Below are positions 1-6,088 of a stretch of 6,088 bases of DNA, piece after piece; within the stretch, counting starts at the first letter, position 1, and each line of letters starts with the position of its first letter. The stretch is taken from assembly GCA_024511395.1 (NCBI GenBank), contig JANELJ010000138.1:1-6088 (forward strand). Direction: 5' to 3'. Under the pieces are notes generated by a model that searched no databases, had not been told where the DNA came from, and saw only the letters and a program-made list of their open reading frames with translations. This DNA comes from Gammaproteobacteria bacterium (lineage in GTDB: Bacteria; Pseudomonadota; Gammaproteobacteria; GRL18). The translations under genes and the position numbers were made by a program.

Positions 1-18
1 TTAAGGCGATTTGAAGAT

Positions 19-64
19 TTGTTATAAAAACAATTTCAAAACAGCTGGTTATAAACAAATTGTT
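19..64. repeat. Pair of AT-rich near-identical motifs, each with inverted symmetry
   Basis: GTTATAAAAACAATTT (21-36) is nearly repeated as GTTATAAACAAATT (48-61). The first lies in the inverted repeat TTGTT-N5-AACAA (19-33) and the second overlaps the palindrome AACAAATTGTT (54-64). They are 27 bp apart, close to 2.5 helical turns. They could be protein-binding sites upstream of relA or chance in AT-rich DNA. Confidence 0.25.
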
Positions 65-75
65 AAAGAATGTAT

Positions 76-111
76 GAGCGAAACAGGACTCTCAAGGGTG
101 AGCTGTCGCTC
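76..111 (+). other. Stem-loop in the relA leader
   Basis: GAGCGA (76-81) pairs with TCGCTC (106-111), CAG (84-86) with CTG (103-105), and CTC (89-91) with GAG (100-102), leaving a small bulge and an eight-base loop. It is GC-richer than its surroundings and lies about 105 bp upstream of relA. It is followed by CTAAACTTTAG rather than a T-run, so it is either the remains of an upstream gene's terminator or a structured leader; the sequence does not decide. Confidence 0.4.
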
Positions 112-215
112 TAAACTTTAGCTTATTAATAATCTTTAATTTTACTTTAAACGCATACTGAAATAAAAATTTTCTTAAATGTTATCTGACATGATAGTTG
201 GGATTTGTCCGGGAT

Positions 216-2435
216 ATGGTTTACGTAGAAGCAGTTGCTGATGTTCATGATACACCCCTGGAGCGTTTTAATGCTTTGGAGGAAAAAATCAGGGAGTCAC
301 AGGCTAATATTGATCTGGATTTGCTTCGCCAGGCTTTCGATTTTGCTAACGAGGCACATAAGGATCAAGTTAGAGCTTCTGGTGAACCTTATGTTTTTCA
401 TGTTATTTCAGTAGCAGAAATCTTACTGTCCCTCAATCTTGATACCCCTTCCTTAATGGCCGCCCTGCTGCACGATGTCGTTGAAGACACAGACATTACC
501 CTGGAGCAGCTGGAAGAAAAATTCGGTAAAGAAGTGGCTACGCTGGTCGATAGCGTCACCAAAATGAAAGCCTTTGCCAATTTAAAACCGGATCAGAACG
601 GTAATATTAAAAAAGAAGGCTTAAAAGCGGAAAATCTGCGTAAATTATTACTAGCCATGGCAGAAGATGTCCGGGTAGTCATGATTAAACTGGCCGATCG
701 GCTGCATAATATGCGTACCCTGGATTCACTGCCACCTAAAAAGCAGAAGCTCATTGCCAGTGAAACCGCTGAAATTTATGCACCTCTGGCCAACCGTCTT
801 GGAATCTGGCAGTTAAAATGGGAACTGGAAGATCTGGCTTTTCGGTATCTGGATGAAGTTAATTATAAAAAAATTGCCCGTTATATATCAGAACGCAAAG
901 TTGACCGTGATAAGTATATTAAAGATGTGGTGCAGATCATTCAGGACAATCTGAAAAAGAATAATATTGAGGCTGAAGTAACCGGCCGCTCCAAACACAT
1001 TTACAGTATCTGGAAAAAAATGCAGCGCAAGCATCTTGGCTTTCATCAGCTTTATGATCTGCGTGCCGTGCGTATCCACGTTAAGGAACTTAAAAATTGT
1101 TATCATGCTTTGGGTGTTGTACATACCCTCTGGAAACATATTCCTTATGAATTTGATGATTATATTGCTACACCCAAAGAAAATAATTATCAGTCCATTC
1201 ATACGGCAGTCATCGGCCCACAGGGTAAAACCCTGGAAATACAGATCCGTACCTTTGAAATGCACAAACACGCTGAATATGGAGTGGCGGCACACTGGCG
1301 ATATAAGGAAGGCGGTAAACAAAGTGGGCATTATGAGCAGAAAATAGCTTGGTTAAGACAATTACTGGAATGGAAAGATGAAGAAAAAGATGCCGGTGAC
1401 TTTATTGACCGCTTTAAATCTGAAGTATTCCAGGATCGGGTTTATGTGATGACACCGGATGGTGAAATCATTGATATGCCGCAGGGAGCAAGCCCTCTGG
1501 ACTTTGCTTTTTATGTCCACACAGAAGTCGGTGCCCGATGTCGTGGTGCCAAGGTTAATGGCAAAATGGTGCCCTTAACCTATGAACTTAAAAGTGGTCA
1601 GCAGGTAGAAATCCTTACTACCAAAAACGGTTCACCAAGTCGGGACTGGTTAAACCCGCAATTGGGTTATTTAAAAACCTCCCGGGCAAGAGCCAAGGTT
1701 CGGCACTGGTTTAAACAGCAAAATTATGATCAAAATGTTCTGGCGGGACGAGATATCCTTGAAAAAGAACTGCACCGGCTGGCAATAAGCAATATTTCTC
1801 ATGATAAACTGGCAGAGAGATTTCAGCTTGAATCAGCGGAACAGTTGTTTGCAAAAATAGGGCGTGGAGAAATTACCACGGGACAGATTGCTGCCACTAT
1901 TCAGGAACTGGGCGGTCATAATGAAGAGCGTCATGAGCCGGAAGCTCCGATTCAGCAGACCATCGAGCTGCTGCCCCAGGGATCGGGCGATGTTACCATC
2001 TATGGTGTTGATAATGTGCTTACCCAGATTGCCCAATGCTGTAAACCCGTACCCGGTGACGAAATTGTTGGATTTATTACCAAACATAGAGGCATAACTA
2101 TTCACAGAAGTGACTGTCATAATGTACAACACGCCCTTGAGGAAAATAGTGAGCGCTTAATTGAAGTGGAGTGGAACCATGAAATTAATCAGTGTTATAC
2201 CGTTATGATTGAGTTAATTGCCATGGACAGACAGGGGCTGTTAAGAGATATTACGGCTATTCTGGCTAATCTTGAAATTAATGTACTTGGTGTTAATACA
2301 TCGACCAATAAGGCGGACTATTCAGCGAGAATGCGTCTGACTCTGGAAATTGCGGGTATTGCCCAGTTAAGCAGGGCTTTAAACCGAATCAGTCAACTCC
2401 CTAATGTGGTGGAAGTGTACCGGATCACTGATTAA
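216..2435 (+). CDS. relA: RelA-type (p)ppGpp synthetase that keeps an intact HD hydrolase site
   Basis: A RelA/SpoT-family alarmone enzyme of 739 residues from ATG216, against 744 for E. coli RelA. It transfers pyrophosphate from ATP to GDP/GTP on starved ribosomes. Domains in order: HD hydrolase (about 35-190), with H62, H86-D87, E90-D91, D161 and N165 all present; synthetase (about 230-365), with GRSKHIYSIWKKM, catalytic D281, the acidic EFDD motif (312-315) typical of RelA, and E341 in EIQIRT; TGS (about 407-470); zinc-finger/CC region with C608-C609, H630 and C634; C-terminal ACT domain (about 662-736). The acidic EXDD motif, overall similarity and ribosome-binding C-terminus say RelA rather than SpoT. 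E. coli RelA has lost the HD residues, so this copy is probably bifunctional (inference). A longer frame opens at TTG198, but ATG216 gives Met-Val-x-Val as in E. coli RelA. Neither start has a strong Shine-Dalgarno; GGGA at 200-203 is the best candidate. Confidence 0.95.
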   Translation: MVYVEAVADVHDTPLERFNALEEKIRESQANIDLDLLRQAFDFANEAHKDQVRASGEPYVFHVISVAEILLSLNLDTPSLMAALLHDVVEDTDITLEQLEEKFGKEVATLVDSVTKMKAFANLKPDQNGNIKKEGLKAENLRKLLLAMAEDVRVVMIKLADRLHNMRTLDSLPPKKQKLIASETAEIYAPLANRLGIWQLKWELEDLAFRYLDEVNYKKIARYISERKVDRDKYIKDVVQIIQDNLKKNNIEAEVTGRSKHIYSIWKKMQRKHLGFHQLYDLRAVRIHVKELKNCYHALGVVHTLWKHIPYEFDDYIATPKENNYQSIHTAVIGPQGKTLEIQIRTFEMHKHAEYGVAAHWRYKEGGKQSGHYEQKIAWLRQLLEWKDEEKDAGDFIDRFKSEVFQDRVYVMTPDGEIIDMPQGASPLDFAFYVHTEVGARCRGAKVNGKMVPLTYELKSGQQVEILTTKNGSPSRDWLNPQLGYLKTSRARAKVRHWFKQQNYDQNVLAGRDILEKELHRLAISNISHDKLAERFQLESAEQLFAKIGRGEITTGQIAATIQELGGHNEERHEPEAPIQQTIELLPQGSGDVTIYGVDNVLTQIAQCCKPVPGDEIVGFITKHRGITIHRSDCHNVQHALEENSERLIEVEWNHEINQCYTVMIELIAMDRQGLLRDITAILANLEINVLGVNTSTNKADYSARMRLTLEIAGIAQLSRALNRISQLPNVVEVYRITD

Positions 2436-2436
2436 A

Positions 2437-2468
2437 AAAGGCCGTTTCCTGTAAAGTAAACGGCCTTT
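2437..2468. terminator. Shared hairpin terminator between convergent relA and sqr
   Basis: A perfect 11-bp stem (AAAGGCCGTTT at 2437-2447, AAACGGCCTTT at 2458-2468) with a ten-base loop, starting two bases after the relA stop. Read in the sqr direction, the stem runs straight into six T residues (complement of 2434-2439), a textbook intrinsic terminator. In the relA direction the T-run is only three bases followed by AAAG and TTT, so termination there is probably weaker. Confidence 0.88.
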
Positions 2469-2494
2469 AAAGTTTCAGGAGAAATGTACTGTTA

Positions 2495-3763
2495 TTATTT
2501 CAGGCGATTAATGCCTAATGCTTTTAACAAATATTTTTCATAAACAGGTTCACTGGAACCGGACTTCATCTTACGGATAAAGTATTTCTCAAATCCGATT
2601 TTGGCCAGGTGTACCCATTTACCTTTTTTAAACCAGGCAAGGTTACGTGGTGGTATTTGTGGAATAGCCACAAATGCTGCACCCGTATTACCCATATCAG
2701 CCAGACAGATAGCATTCCAGGTACCTTCGTGAGTTGGCTGCTTACCATTTAGTTCATCAGAAATATTGTGCACAATGGCTGTTACCATGGACTCAATCAT
2801 ATAACCGGTTTTAGGTGCGCCAGTAGGGACGGGTGTTGCTTCAACAGGAGGGATAGCAATACAGACACCGGCTGAGAAAATATTAGGGTATTTAGGACTA
2901 CGTTGCTGCTTGTCTACAATAACAAAGCCGCGTGGATTACATAAGCCTTCTACACTGGCCACAGCATCCACACCCTTAAAGGCCGGCAGCATCATACCAT
3001 GTTTAAATTCCAGCTCATGCTGCTCCTTGATGGAGCCATCGTCATTAAGCTCATCAACATACATTTTTCCAGCTTCAATTTTGGTGGTTTTGGCATTACA
3101 GATCCATTTAATGTCGTGCTGACGCAGTTCTGATTCCAGCATACCTTTGGAATCACCCACACCACCCAGGCCCAGATGTCCAATATAGGGTTCTGAAGTA
3201 ACCAGAGTCATGGGCACTTTGTCTCTTAATTTACGTTTTTGTAATTCGCGGTTGAGAATAAAGGCATATTCATAAGCCGGGCCAAAACAACTGGCAAAGG
3301 GCATAGCACCAACAATTGCAGGGCCGGGATCGGCTGCCAGTTTTTCGAAATCCTGGAATGCAGTTTCAGAATGGGGCAGGTTACAGATTGACTGAGTATG
3401 GGCTGATGGGCCTGAACCTTCGATTTCCTCAAAAGCCAGTCTTGGGCCCGTGGCAATAACCAGGTAGTCATAAGAGACTTTTTCATCATTATTGAGGGTT
3501 AATTCATTATTATCAGGATCAATTTTATCTACCCGGTGGGCGATGAAATTAATACCACGTTTTTCAAGGTATGGACGAACTTCAAAACTGATATCTTTAC
3601 GAGTTCTCCAGCCGACTGCCACCCATGGGTTTGATGGGGTAAAATCAAAGGTTTCATTTTCACTAATCATAGTTACCTGATGATCTTTGCCCAGAGCATC
3701 TCGTATTTCGTACGCACAGGGCATACCGCCAGTTCCAGCACCAATAATAACGACATGAGCCAT
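2495..3763 (-). CDS. sqr: Sulfide:quinone oxidoreductase (SQR), Acidithiobacillus ferrooxidans type
   Basis: A 422-residue FAD enzyme that oxidises sulfide to sulfane sulfur/polysulfide and reduces membrane quinone; SQRs act as peripheral proteins at the membrane. It starts with a Rossmann FAD-binding motif, GAGTGG (8-13), continues with an ATG motif (YLVIATGP, about 100-107), and carries the family segments EPYIGHLGLGGVGDSKG (191-207) and PVPTGAPKTGYMIESMV (311-327). C127, C159 and C353 align with Cys128, Cys160 and Cys356 of the A. ferrooxidans enzyme, where they form the redox/sulfur-relay site, so it should be active. The basic, aromatic C-terminus (about 375-420) resembles the amphipathic helices that anchor SQR to the membrane. 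No signal peptide is seen. The start is supported by AGGAG ten bases upstream. It converges on relA and diverges from the sigma-54 regulator. A flavocytochrome c sulfide dehydrogenase is unlikely, because there is no export signal and the cysteines fit SQR. Confidence 0.95.
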   Translation of the reverse strand: MAHVVIIGAGTGGMPCAYEIRDALGKDHQVTMISENETFDFTPSNPWVAVGWRTRKDISFEVRPYLEKRGINFIAHRVDKIDPDNNELTLNNDEKVSYDYLVIATGPRLAFEEIEGSGPSAHTQSICNLPHSETAFQDFEKLAADPGPAIVGAMPFASCFGPAYEYAFILNRELQKRKLRDKVPMTLVTSEPYIGHLGLGGVGDSKGMLESELRQHDIKWICNAKTTKIEAGKMYVDELNDDGSIKEQHELEFKHGMMLPAFKGVDAVASVEGLCNPRGFVIVDKQQRSPKYPNIFSAGVCIAIPPVEATPVPTGAPKTGYMIESMVTAIVHNISDELNGKQPTHEGTWNAICLADMGNTGAAFVAIPQIPPRNLAWFKKGKWVHLAKIGFEKYFIRKMKSGSSEPVYEKYLLKALGINRLK

Positions 3764-3773
3764 AATTTATATT

Positions 3774-3778
3774 CTCCT
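3774..3778 (-). promoter_or_regulatory. Ribosome-binding site of sqr
   Basis: The minus strand reads TTAGGAGAA over 3772-3780, a strong Shine-Dalgarno, with ten bases between AGGAG and the ATG of sqr (3761-3763). It fixes the sqr start. The palindromic element begins only about 11 bases further upstream, so the sqr 5' leader must include that element, or the promoter must lie inside it. Confidence 0.75.
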
Positions 3779-3790
3779 AATATGTGGTAT

Positions 3791-3949
3791 AAAATTTTTG
3801 TAACTATGCTGCGTATTCATCTTTTGCACCATTTCGGCGTTATTTTCGTACTCAAATGGTCACGTATTAATATACGCTCACATTTTCTGTGCGAAAATGC
3901 CTTGAACTGGCACAAAATCTAAACACGCTGAACAGTTACAAAATTTTTT
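3791..3949. repeat. Long imperfect palindrome, MITE-like element upstream of sqr
   Basis: About 159 bp that folds back on itself along nearly its whole length around the centre TATTAATA (3865-3872). Paired blocks from outside inward include AATTTTTGTAACT (from 3793) with AGTTACAAAATTTTT (to 3949), GCGT with ACGC, TTTTG (3822-3826) with CAAAA (3913-3917), CCA with TGG, TTC with GAA, ATTTTCG (3842-3848) with CGAAAAT (3892-3898), AAATG with CATTT, and CGTAT with ATACG. TA sits at or just outside each end, as expected for TA-duplicating IS630/Tc1-type insertions. There is no gene inside. Matching terminal repeats, small size and intergenic position suggest a non-autonomous element; only one copy is in the window, so its repeat status is inferred. 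Confidence 0.6.
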
Positions 3950-4489
3950 AATTTAAAGTAATAAATACAATTAAATAAAATCTTGATAGTTCGGTAGAGC
4001 TTCCATAAACCTGATCTATAAGTATTTTAAATAATACTGGAAGGAATGAGGTAACCAATATTGTTATATTAATGAATAATAATTTACTTTTTGTGGTCTG
4101 CATTTAAACAGAGCAAGTTTAATTAAATATATTTACAGGTATAGACCTGAATTGGTATTCATTAATATTAATAAGCTTTAATCATTTAAATGCCTATTAA
4201 TTATTTTTTTGCTGTTTGTTATCAGCTTTTATTATTAGTTGTGTTACTGGCTTTTTTTAACTTAAGAGCTAGTTAAAAAGTATGTAAACACTAATTTTAT
4301 AATTATTATATTGTTATTGATTTGTCTGAGTTATAGTCTATTATTTTTAATTTATAATAACTTTTTTCAGCTAAAAGTAAAGTGGTTTACTTAAAAATAA
4401 GGTATTTATTTAGGTTTGATAAGATTGGCTCTCAACAAGTGCTATTATTATCAAAAATATAATTCTTTAACAAGGTCAGCCTGCAGACT
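3950..4489. other. AT-rich gene-free region between sqr and the regulator
   Basis: About 540 bp with no credible coding frame, no tRNA-like fold and no recognisable riboswitch. It must hold the regulator's promoter and probably control sites for sqr. I searched both strands for sigma-54 elements as GG-N10-GC and found no exact match. Near misses are GG-N12-GC at 4427-4442 (+) and GG-N9-GC at 3999-4011 (-), both with spacing that normally abolishes sigma-54 use. A housekeeping-type promoter for the regulator could be TTGATT (4317-4322), 16 bases, TATTAT (4339-4344), but such matches are common in sequence this AT-rich. Small inverted repeats occur at 4136-4149 (CAGGT/ACCTG) and 4254-4279. Confidence 0.6.
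4254..4279. repeat. Perfect 9-bp inverted repeat in the sqr/regulator gap
   Basis: TTTTTAACT (4254-4262) and AGTTAAAAA (4271-4279) are exact inverted copies separated by eight bases, about 210 bp upstream of the regulator start. There is no T-run after it on either strand, so it is not a good terminator. The size and distance would suit a dimeric activator's upstream binding site, but no second copy was found and the AT-rich background makes chance plausible. Confidence 0.35.
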
Positions 4490-5839
4490 ATGACTAATGA
4501 ACCCATTTTAAATTTACAGGATATTGTTGATGCTTATGAAGATCCGGCGGTACTGATTGCAGAAGATTATAGAATAATTCGTGCCAATGACAGTTACCGG
4601 CAGATTTATGCCCTGCAGCATGAACCTGAAAATGTATCTTTTACAGATAATATTACTGCGGATGTTTCCAGCAATTACTGTTACTCAGTCTCGCATCATT
4701 ACACACGCAGCTGTGATCAGGAAGGTGAATCCTGTCCATTGCTGAAAGCCAAACAGACTAGAAAAAACCAGCGGGTGCTGCATATTCATCATACCCAATT
4801 TGGAGATGTGCACGTTGATGTATCCTTATATCCGGTACAGAGCGCTGAGGGCAAAAATTACTTCTTGGAAGTTATGAAGACGATTAAACATGCCAGTCCC
4901 ATTGCCGGTCCGCAGGGAATGGTGGGTAAGTCTGCCAGTTTTAACCGTCTCCTGTGTCTTATTAACCGGGTTGCAGGGCATGATGTTTCCGTATTGTTAT
5001 TAGGGGAATCTGGCAGCGGTAAGGAGCTGGTGGCACATGCCATTCATCAGGCCAGTGCCCGCCATTCTTCTGCCTGTGTCACGGTTGAATGTTCCGGCTT
5101 ATCAGAATCTTTATTTGAAAGTGAGCTGTTCGGCCATGAAAAAGGGGCTTTTACCGGGGCTGTACTTAAAAAGAAAGGCCTGGTAGAAGAGGCTGAAGGA
5201 GGTACCCTGTTTCTGGATGAAATTGGTGATGTTCCTCTGTCATTGCAGGTTAAATTACTACGCCTTATAGAAACTCGGACATTCAGACGAGTAGGTGGTG
5301 TGGAGCAGAAAAACAGTAACTTTAGACTGATTTGTGCGACCCATAAAGACCTTAAATCCATGGTTAAAAAAGGCTTGTTCAGAGAGGACCTGTACTACCG
5401 CATCAGTACCTTTCCCATTCGACTACCGACTCTGAGGGAACGCCGTAGTGATATACCATTACTGGTTGAAACCATACTTAACCGTATTTCAAAAAACAGG
5501 ACATTGCAGGTGTCGGACCAGGTACTGGCATTTTTTTCCGAGTATTTCTTTCCCGGTAATATTCGTGAACTGAGAAATATTCTGGAATATGCCCGGGTGA
5601 TGGCAGATGACGGAATAATTGAACTGGAACATTTACCGGATAATATAAAACTGGACAAGCGGGTTGCTTATGTTCAGGAAGACGCTTTTTCAGTTACGGG
5701 TATTATACCGCTGGAACAATGTGAACAGGAATATTTACAATGGCTGAGTCGGCATTACCAGGGAAACCAGAAAAGTCTGGCTGATAAGCTAGGTATCAGT
5801 GAAAGAACCCTTTACCGGAAATTGAAGACTTTATCGTAA
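4490..5839 (+). CDS. Sigma-54-dependent activator, FisR-like sulfide/sulfane-sulfur sensor
   Basis: A 449-residue bacterial enhancer-binding protein. Residues 1-130 form a PAS-like sensory domain. Residues 145-380 are the AAA+ sigma-54 activation domain: Walker A GESGSGKE (172-179), intact GAFTGA loop (219-224) that contacts sigma-54, Walker B LFLDE (240-244), REDLYYR (298-304) and FPGNIREL (354-361). Residues 425-449 are a Fis-type helix-turn-helix ending at the stop. C64, C75 and C82 in the sensory domain have the same spacing (11 and 7) as C53/C64/C71 of Cupriavidus FisR, which reacts with sulfane sulfur and activates sqr and persulfide dioxygenase genes (family recalled from memory). It lies divergent to sqr, so regulation of sqr is a reasonable inference. 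No receiver domain or phosphoacceptor context is seen, so a two-component role is unlikely. ATG4490 is the only good in-frame start; the Shine-Dalgarno AAGG (4472-4475) is distant at 14 bases and weak. Confidence 0.93.
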   Translation: MTNEPILNLQDIVDAYEDPAVLIAEDYRIIRANDSYRQIYALQHEPENVSFTDNITADVSSNYCYSVSHHYTRSCDQEGESCPLLKAKQTRKNQRVLHIHHTQFGDVHVDVSLYPVQSAEGKNYFLEVMKTIKHASPIAGPQGMVGKSASFNRLLCLINRVAGHDVSVLLLGESGSGKELVAHAIHQASARHSSACVTVECSGLSESLFESELFGHEKGAFTGAVLKKKGLVEEAEGGTLFLDEIGDVPLSLQVKLLRLIETRTFRRVGGVEQKNSNFRLICATHKDLKSMVKKGLFREDLYYRISTFPIRLPTLRERRSDIPLLVETILNRISKNRTLQVSDQVLAFFSEYFFPGNIRELRNILEYARVMADDGIIELEHLPDNIKLDKRVAYVQEDAFSVTGIIPLEQCEQEYLQWLSRHYQGNQKSLADKLGISERTLYRKLKTLS

Positions 5840-5847
5840 ATAAAAGC

Positions 5848-5868
5848 CTTTAGCTTAAATAACTAAAG
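5848..5868 (+). terminator. Weak terminator candidate after the regulator gene
   Basis: CTTTAG (5848-5853) and CTAAAG (5863-5868) form a 6-bp AU-rich stem with a nine-base loop, eight bases past the regulator stop codon, followed by TTTAGAGTTT. A second tiny stem, CTCC (5882-5885) with GGAG (5894-5897), lies just beyond. Both are weak, so read-through to the next gene is possible. Confidence 0.3.
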
Positions 5869-5925
5869 TTTAGAGTTTCAGCTCCCCCAAAAAGGAGAAT
5901 CATTTAAAATTTATTGATTACCTCA

Positions 5926-6064
5926 GTTAACCGATAGTCCGTAACAGGAACCGGATATCCCTTGCTAAAGCCGCCGTGAATCCATCCATGGATGCTTTTC
6001 GACAGCCTCCCTGCTGTCGAAACTTCATCAAGGGACACCCGGCCCCTGTTACTCCGAGGTAAAC
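5926..6064. repeat. Long structured palindromic intergenic element
   Basis: An elaborate fold-back of about 139 bp. Outer arms: GTTAACC (5926-5932) with GGTAAAC (6058-6064, one mismatch), GTAACAGG (5941-5948) with CCTGTTAC (6045-6052), CCGG (5951-5954) with CCGG (6039-6042), and TCCCTTG (5958-5964) with CAAGGGA (6029-6035). Inside sit two further symmetric units: the 12-bp palindrome CATCCATGGATG (5983-5994) and a perfect 10-bp hairpin, TTTCGACAGC (5997-6006) with GCTGTCGAAA (6013-6022), loop CTCCCT. It is clearly more GC-rich than the flanks. The cloverleaf-like design resembles dispersed intergenic palindromes I recall in gammaproteobacterial genomes; only one copy is present here. A cis-regulatory leader of the next gene is the main alternative. 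Confidence 0.65.
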
Positions 6065-6083
6065 AAAATAATTCAGTAAAAAC

Positions 6084-6088
6084 AGGAG
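6084..6088 (+). promoter_or_regulatory. Shine-Dalgarno of a downstream gene cut off by the window edge
   Basis: The last bases read AACAGGAG after an A-rich stretch, an ideal ribosome-binding site with no start codon inside the window. A plus-strand gene probably begins within about ten bases beyond the edge, placing it about 260 bp downstream of the regulator and directly after the palindromic element. Its identity is unknown. Confidence 0.55.

Noticed and set aside
1..27. Open frame from the left edge ending LRRFEDLL-stop, possibly the end of an upstream gene
   Set aside because: Only eight codons are visible, they match no family I recognise, and such a short open frame is expected by chance.
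74..121. 15-codon frame overlapping the relA leader stem-loop (MSETGLSRVSCRSKL)
   Set aside because: The Shine-Dalgarno is poor, there is no run of regulatory codons as in attenuator leaders, and the overlap with a hairpin explains the composition.
109..121. 13-base match CTCTAAACTTTAG to the complement of 5863-5875
   Set aside because: A 13-base AT-rich match between two places in a 6-kb window is about what chance allows, and similarity fades outside it.
198..215. TTG198 as the start of relA
   Set aside because: There is no Shine-Dalgarno upstream, and the six added residues have no counterpart in E. coli RelA, which begins with the Met-Val-x-Val pattern found at ATG216.
1036..1347. Overlapping frames inside relA, sqr and the regulator on either strand
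   Set aside because: They lie in alternative frames of well-supported genes, have no conserved motifs and lack ribosome-binding sites.
3680..3922. 80-codon plus-strand frame across the sqr start and the palindrome
   Set aside because: It is antisense to sqr and then runs through the inverted repeat, with no ribosome-binding site or recognisable domain.
4427..4442. Sigma-54-like TTGGCTC...GTGC upstream of the regulator
   Set aside because: The GG to GC spacing is two bases too long (N12 instead of N10), which sigma-54 does not normally tolerate.

Overview
The window reads as chromosomal DNA from an AT-rich, sulfide-oxidising gammaproteobacterium. Three clues point there. The first is a RelA-type stringent-response enzyme, since the RelA/SpoT split is a beta/gammaproteobacterial trait. 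The second is a sulfide:quinone oxidoreductase (SQR) close to the Acidithiobacillus ferrooxidans enzyme. The third is a sigma-54 activator with the cysteine pattern of the sulfide-responsive regulator FisR. A lineage among the sulfur-oxidising Gammaproteobacteria is likely, but I cannot name a genus from this sequence alone.

Layout. Positions 1-215 are an AT-rich leader with short repeats and a hairpin. relA (216-2435, +) follows. It ends convergently against sqr (2495-3763, -), and the two share a hairpin terminator at 2437-2468 whose T-run favours the sqr direction. Directly upstream of the sqr ribosome-binding site lies a long imperfect palindrome (3791-3949) that looks like a MITE-type element. 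About 540 bp of very AT-rich DNA without a gene (3950-4489) separates it from a divergently transcribed sigma-54-dependent regulator (4490-5839, +). Downstream of the regulator are a weak terminator candidate, a second and different long palindromic element (5926-6064), and at the very edge a Shine-Dalgarno sequence for a gene that starts just outside the window.

How the genes may work together. SQR oxidises sulfide at the cytoplasmic face of the membrane and passes electrons to quinone, releasing sulfane sulfur. The divergent regulator has three cysteines (C64, C75, C82) spaced exactly as the C53/C64/C71 triad I recall for FisR, which senses sulfane sulfur and switches on sulfide-oxidation genes with sigma-54. 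The simplest model is a self-contained sulfide sensor and sulfide oxidase pair. I could not find a clean -24/-12 element in the gap, so direct control is inference. relA is probably an unrelated neighbour. Its notable feature is that, unlike E. coli RelA, it keeps an intact HD hydrolase active site, so it may both make and degrade (p)ppGpp.

No new defence or mobile system is visible. The most unusual items are the RelA with a preserved hydrolase site, the FisR-like cysteine triad beside sqr, and the two unrelated palindromic elements on either side of the sqr/regulator module.
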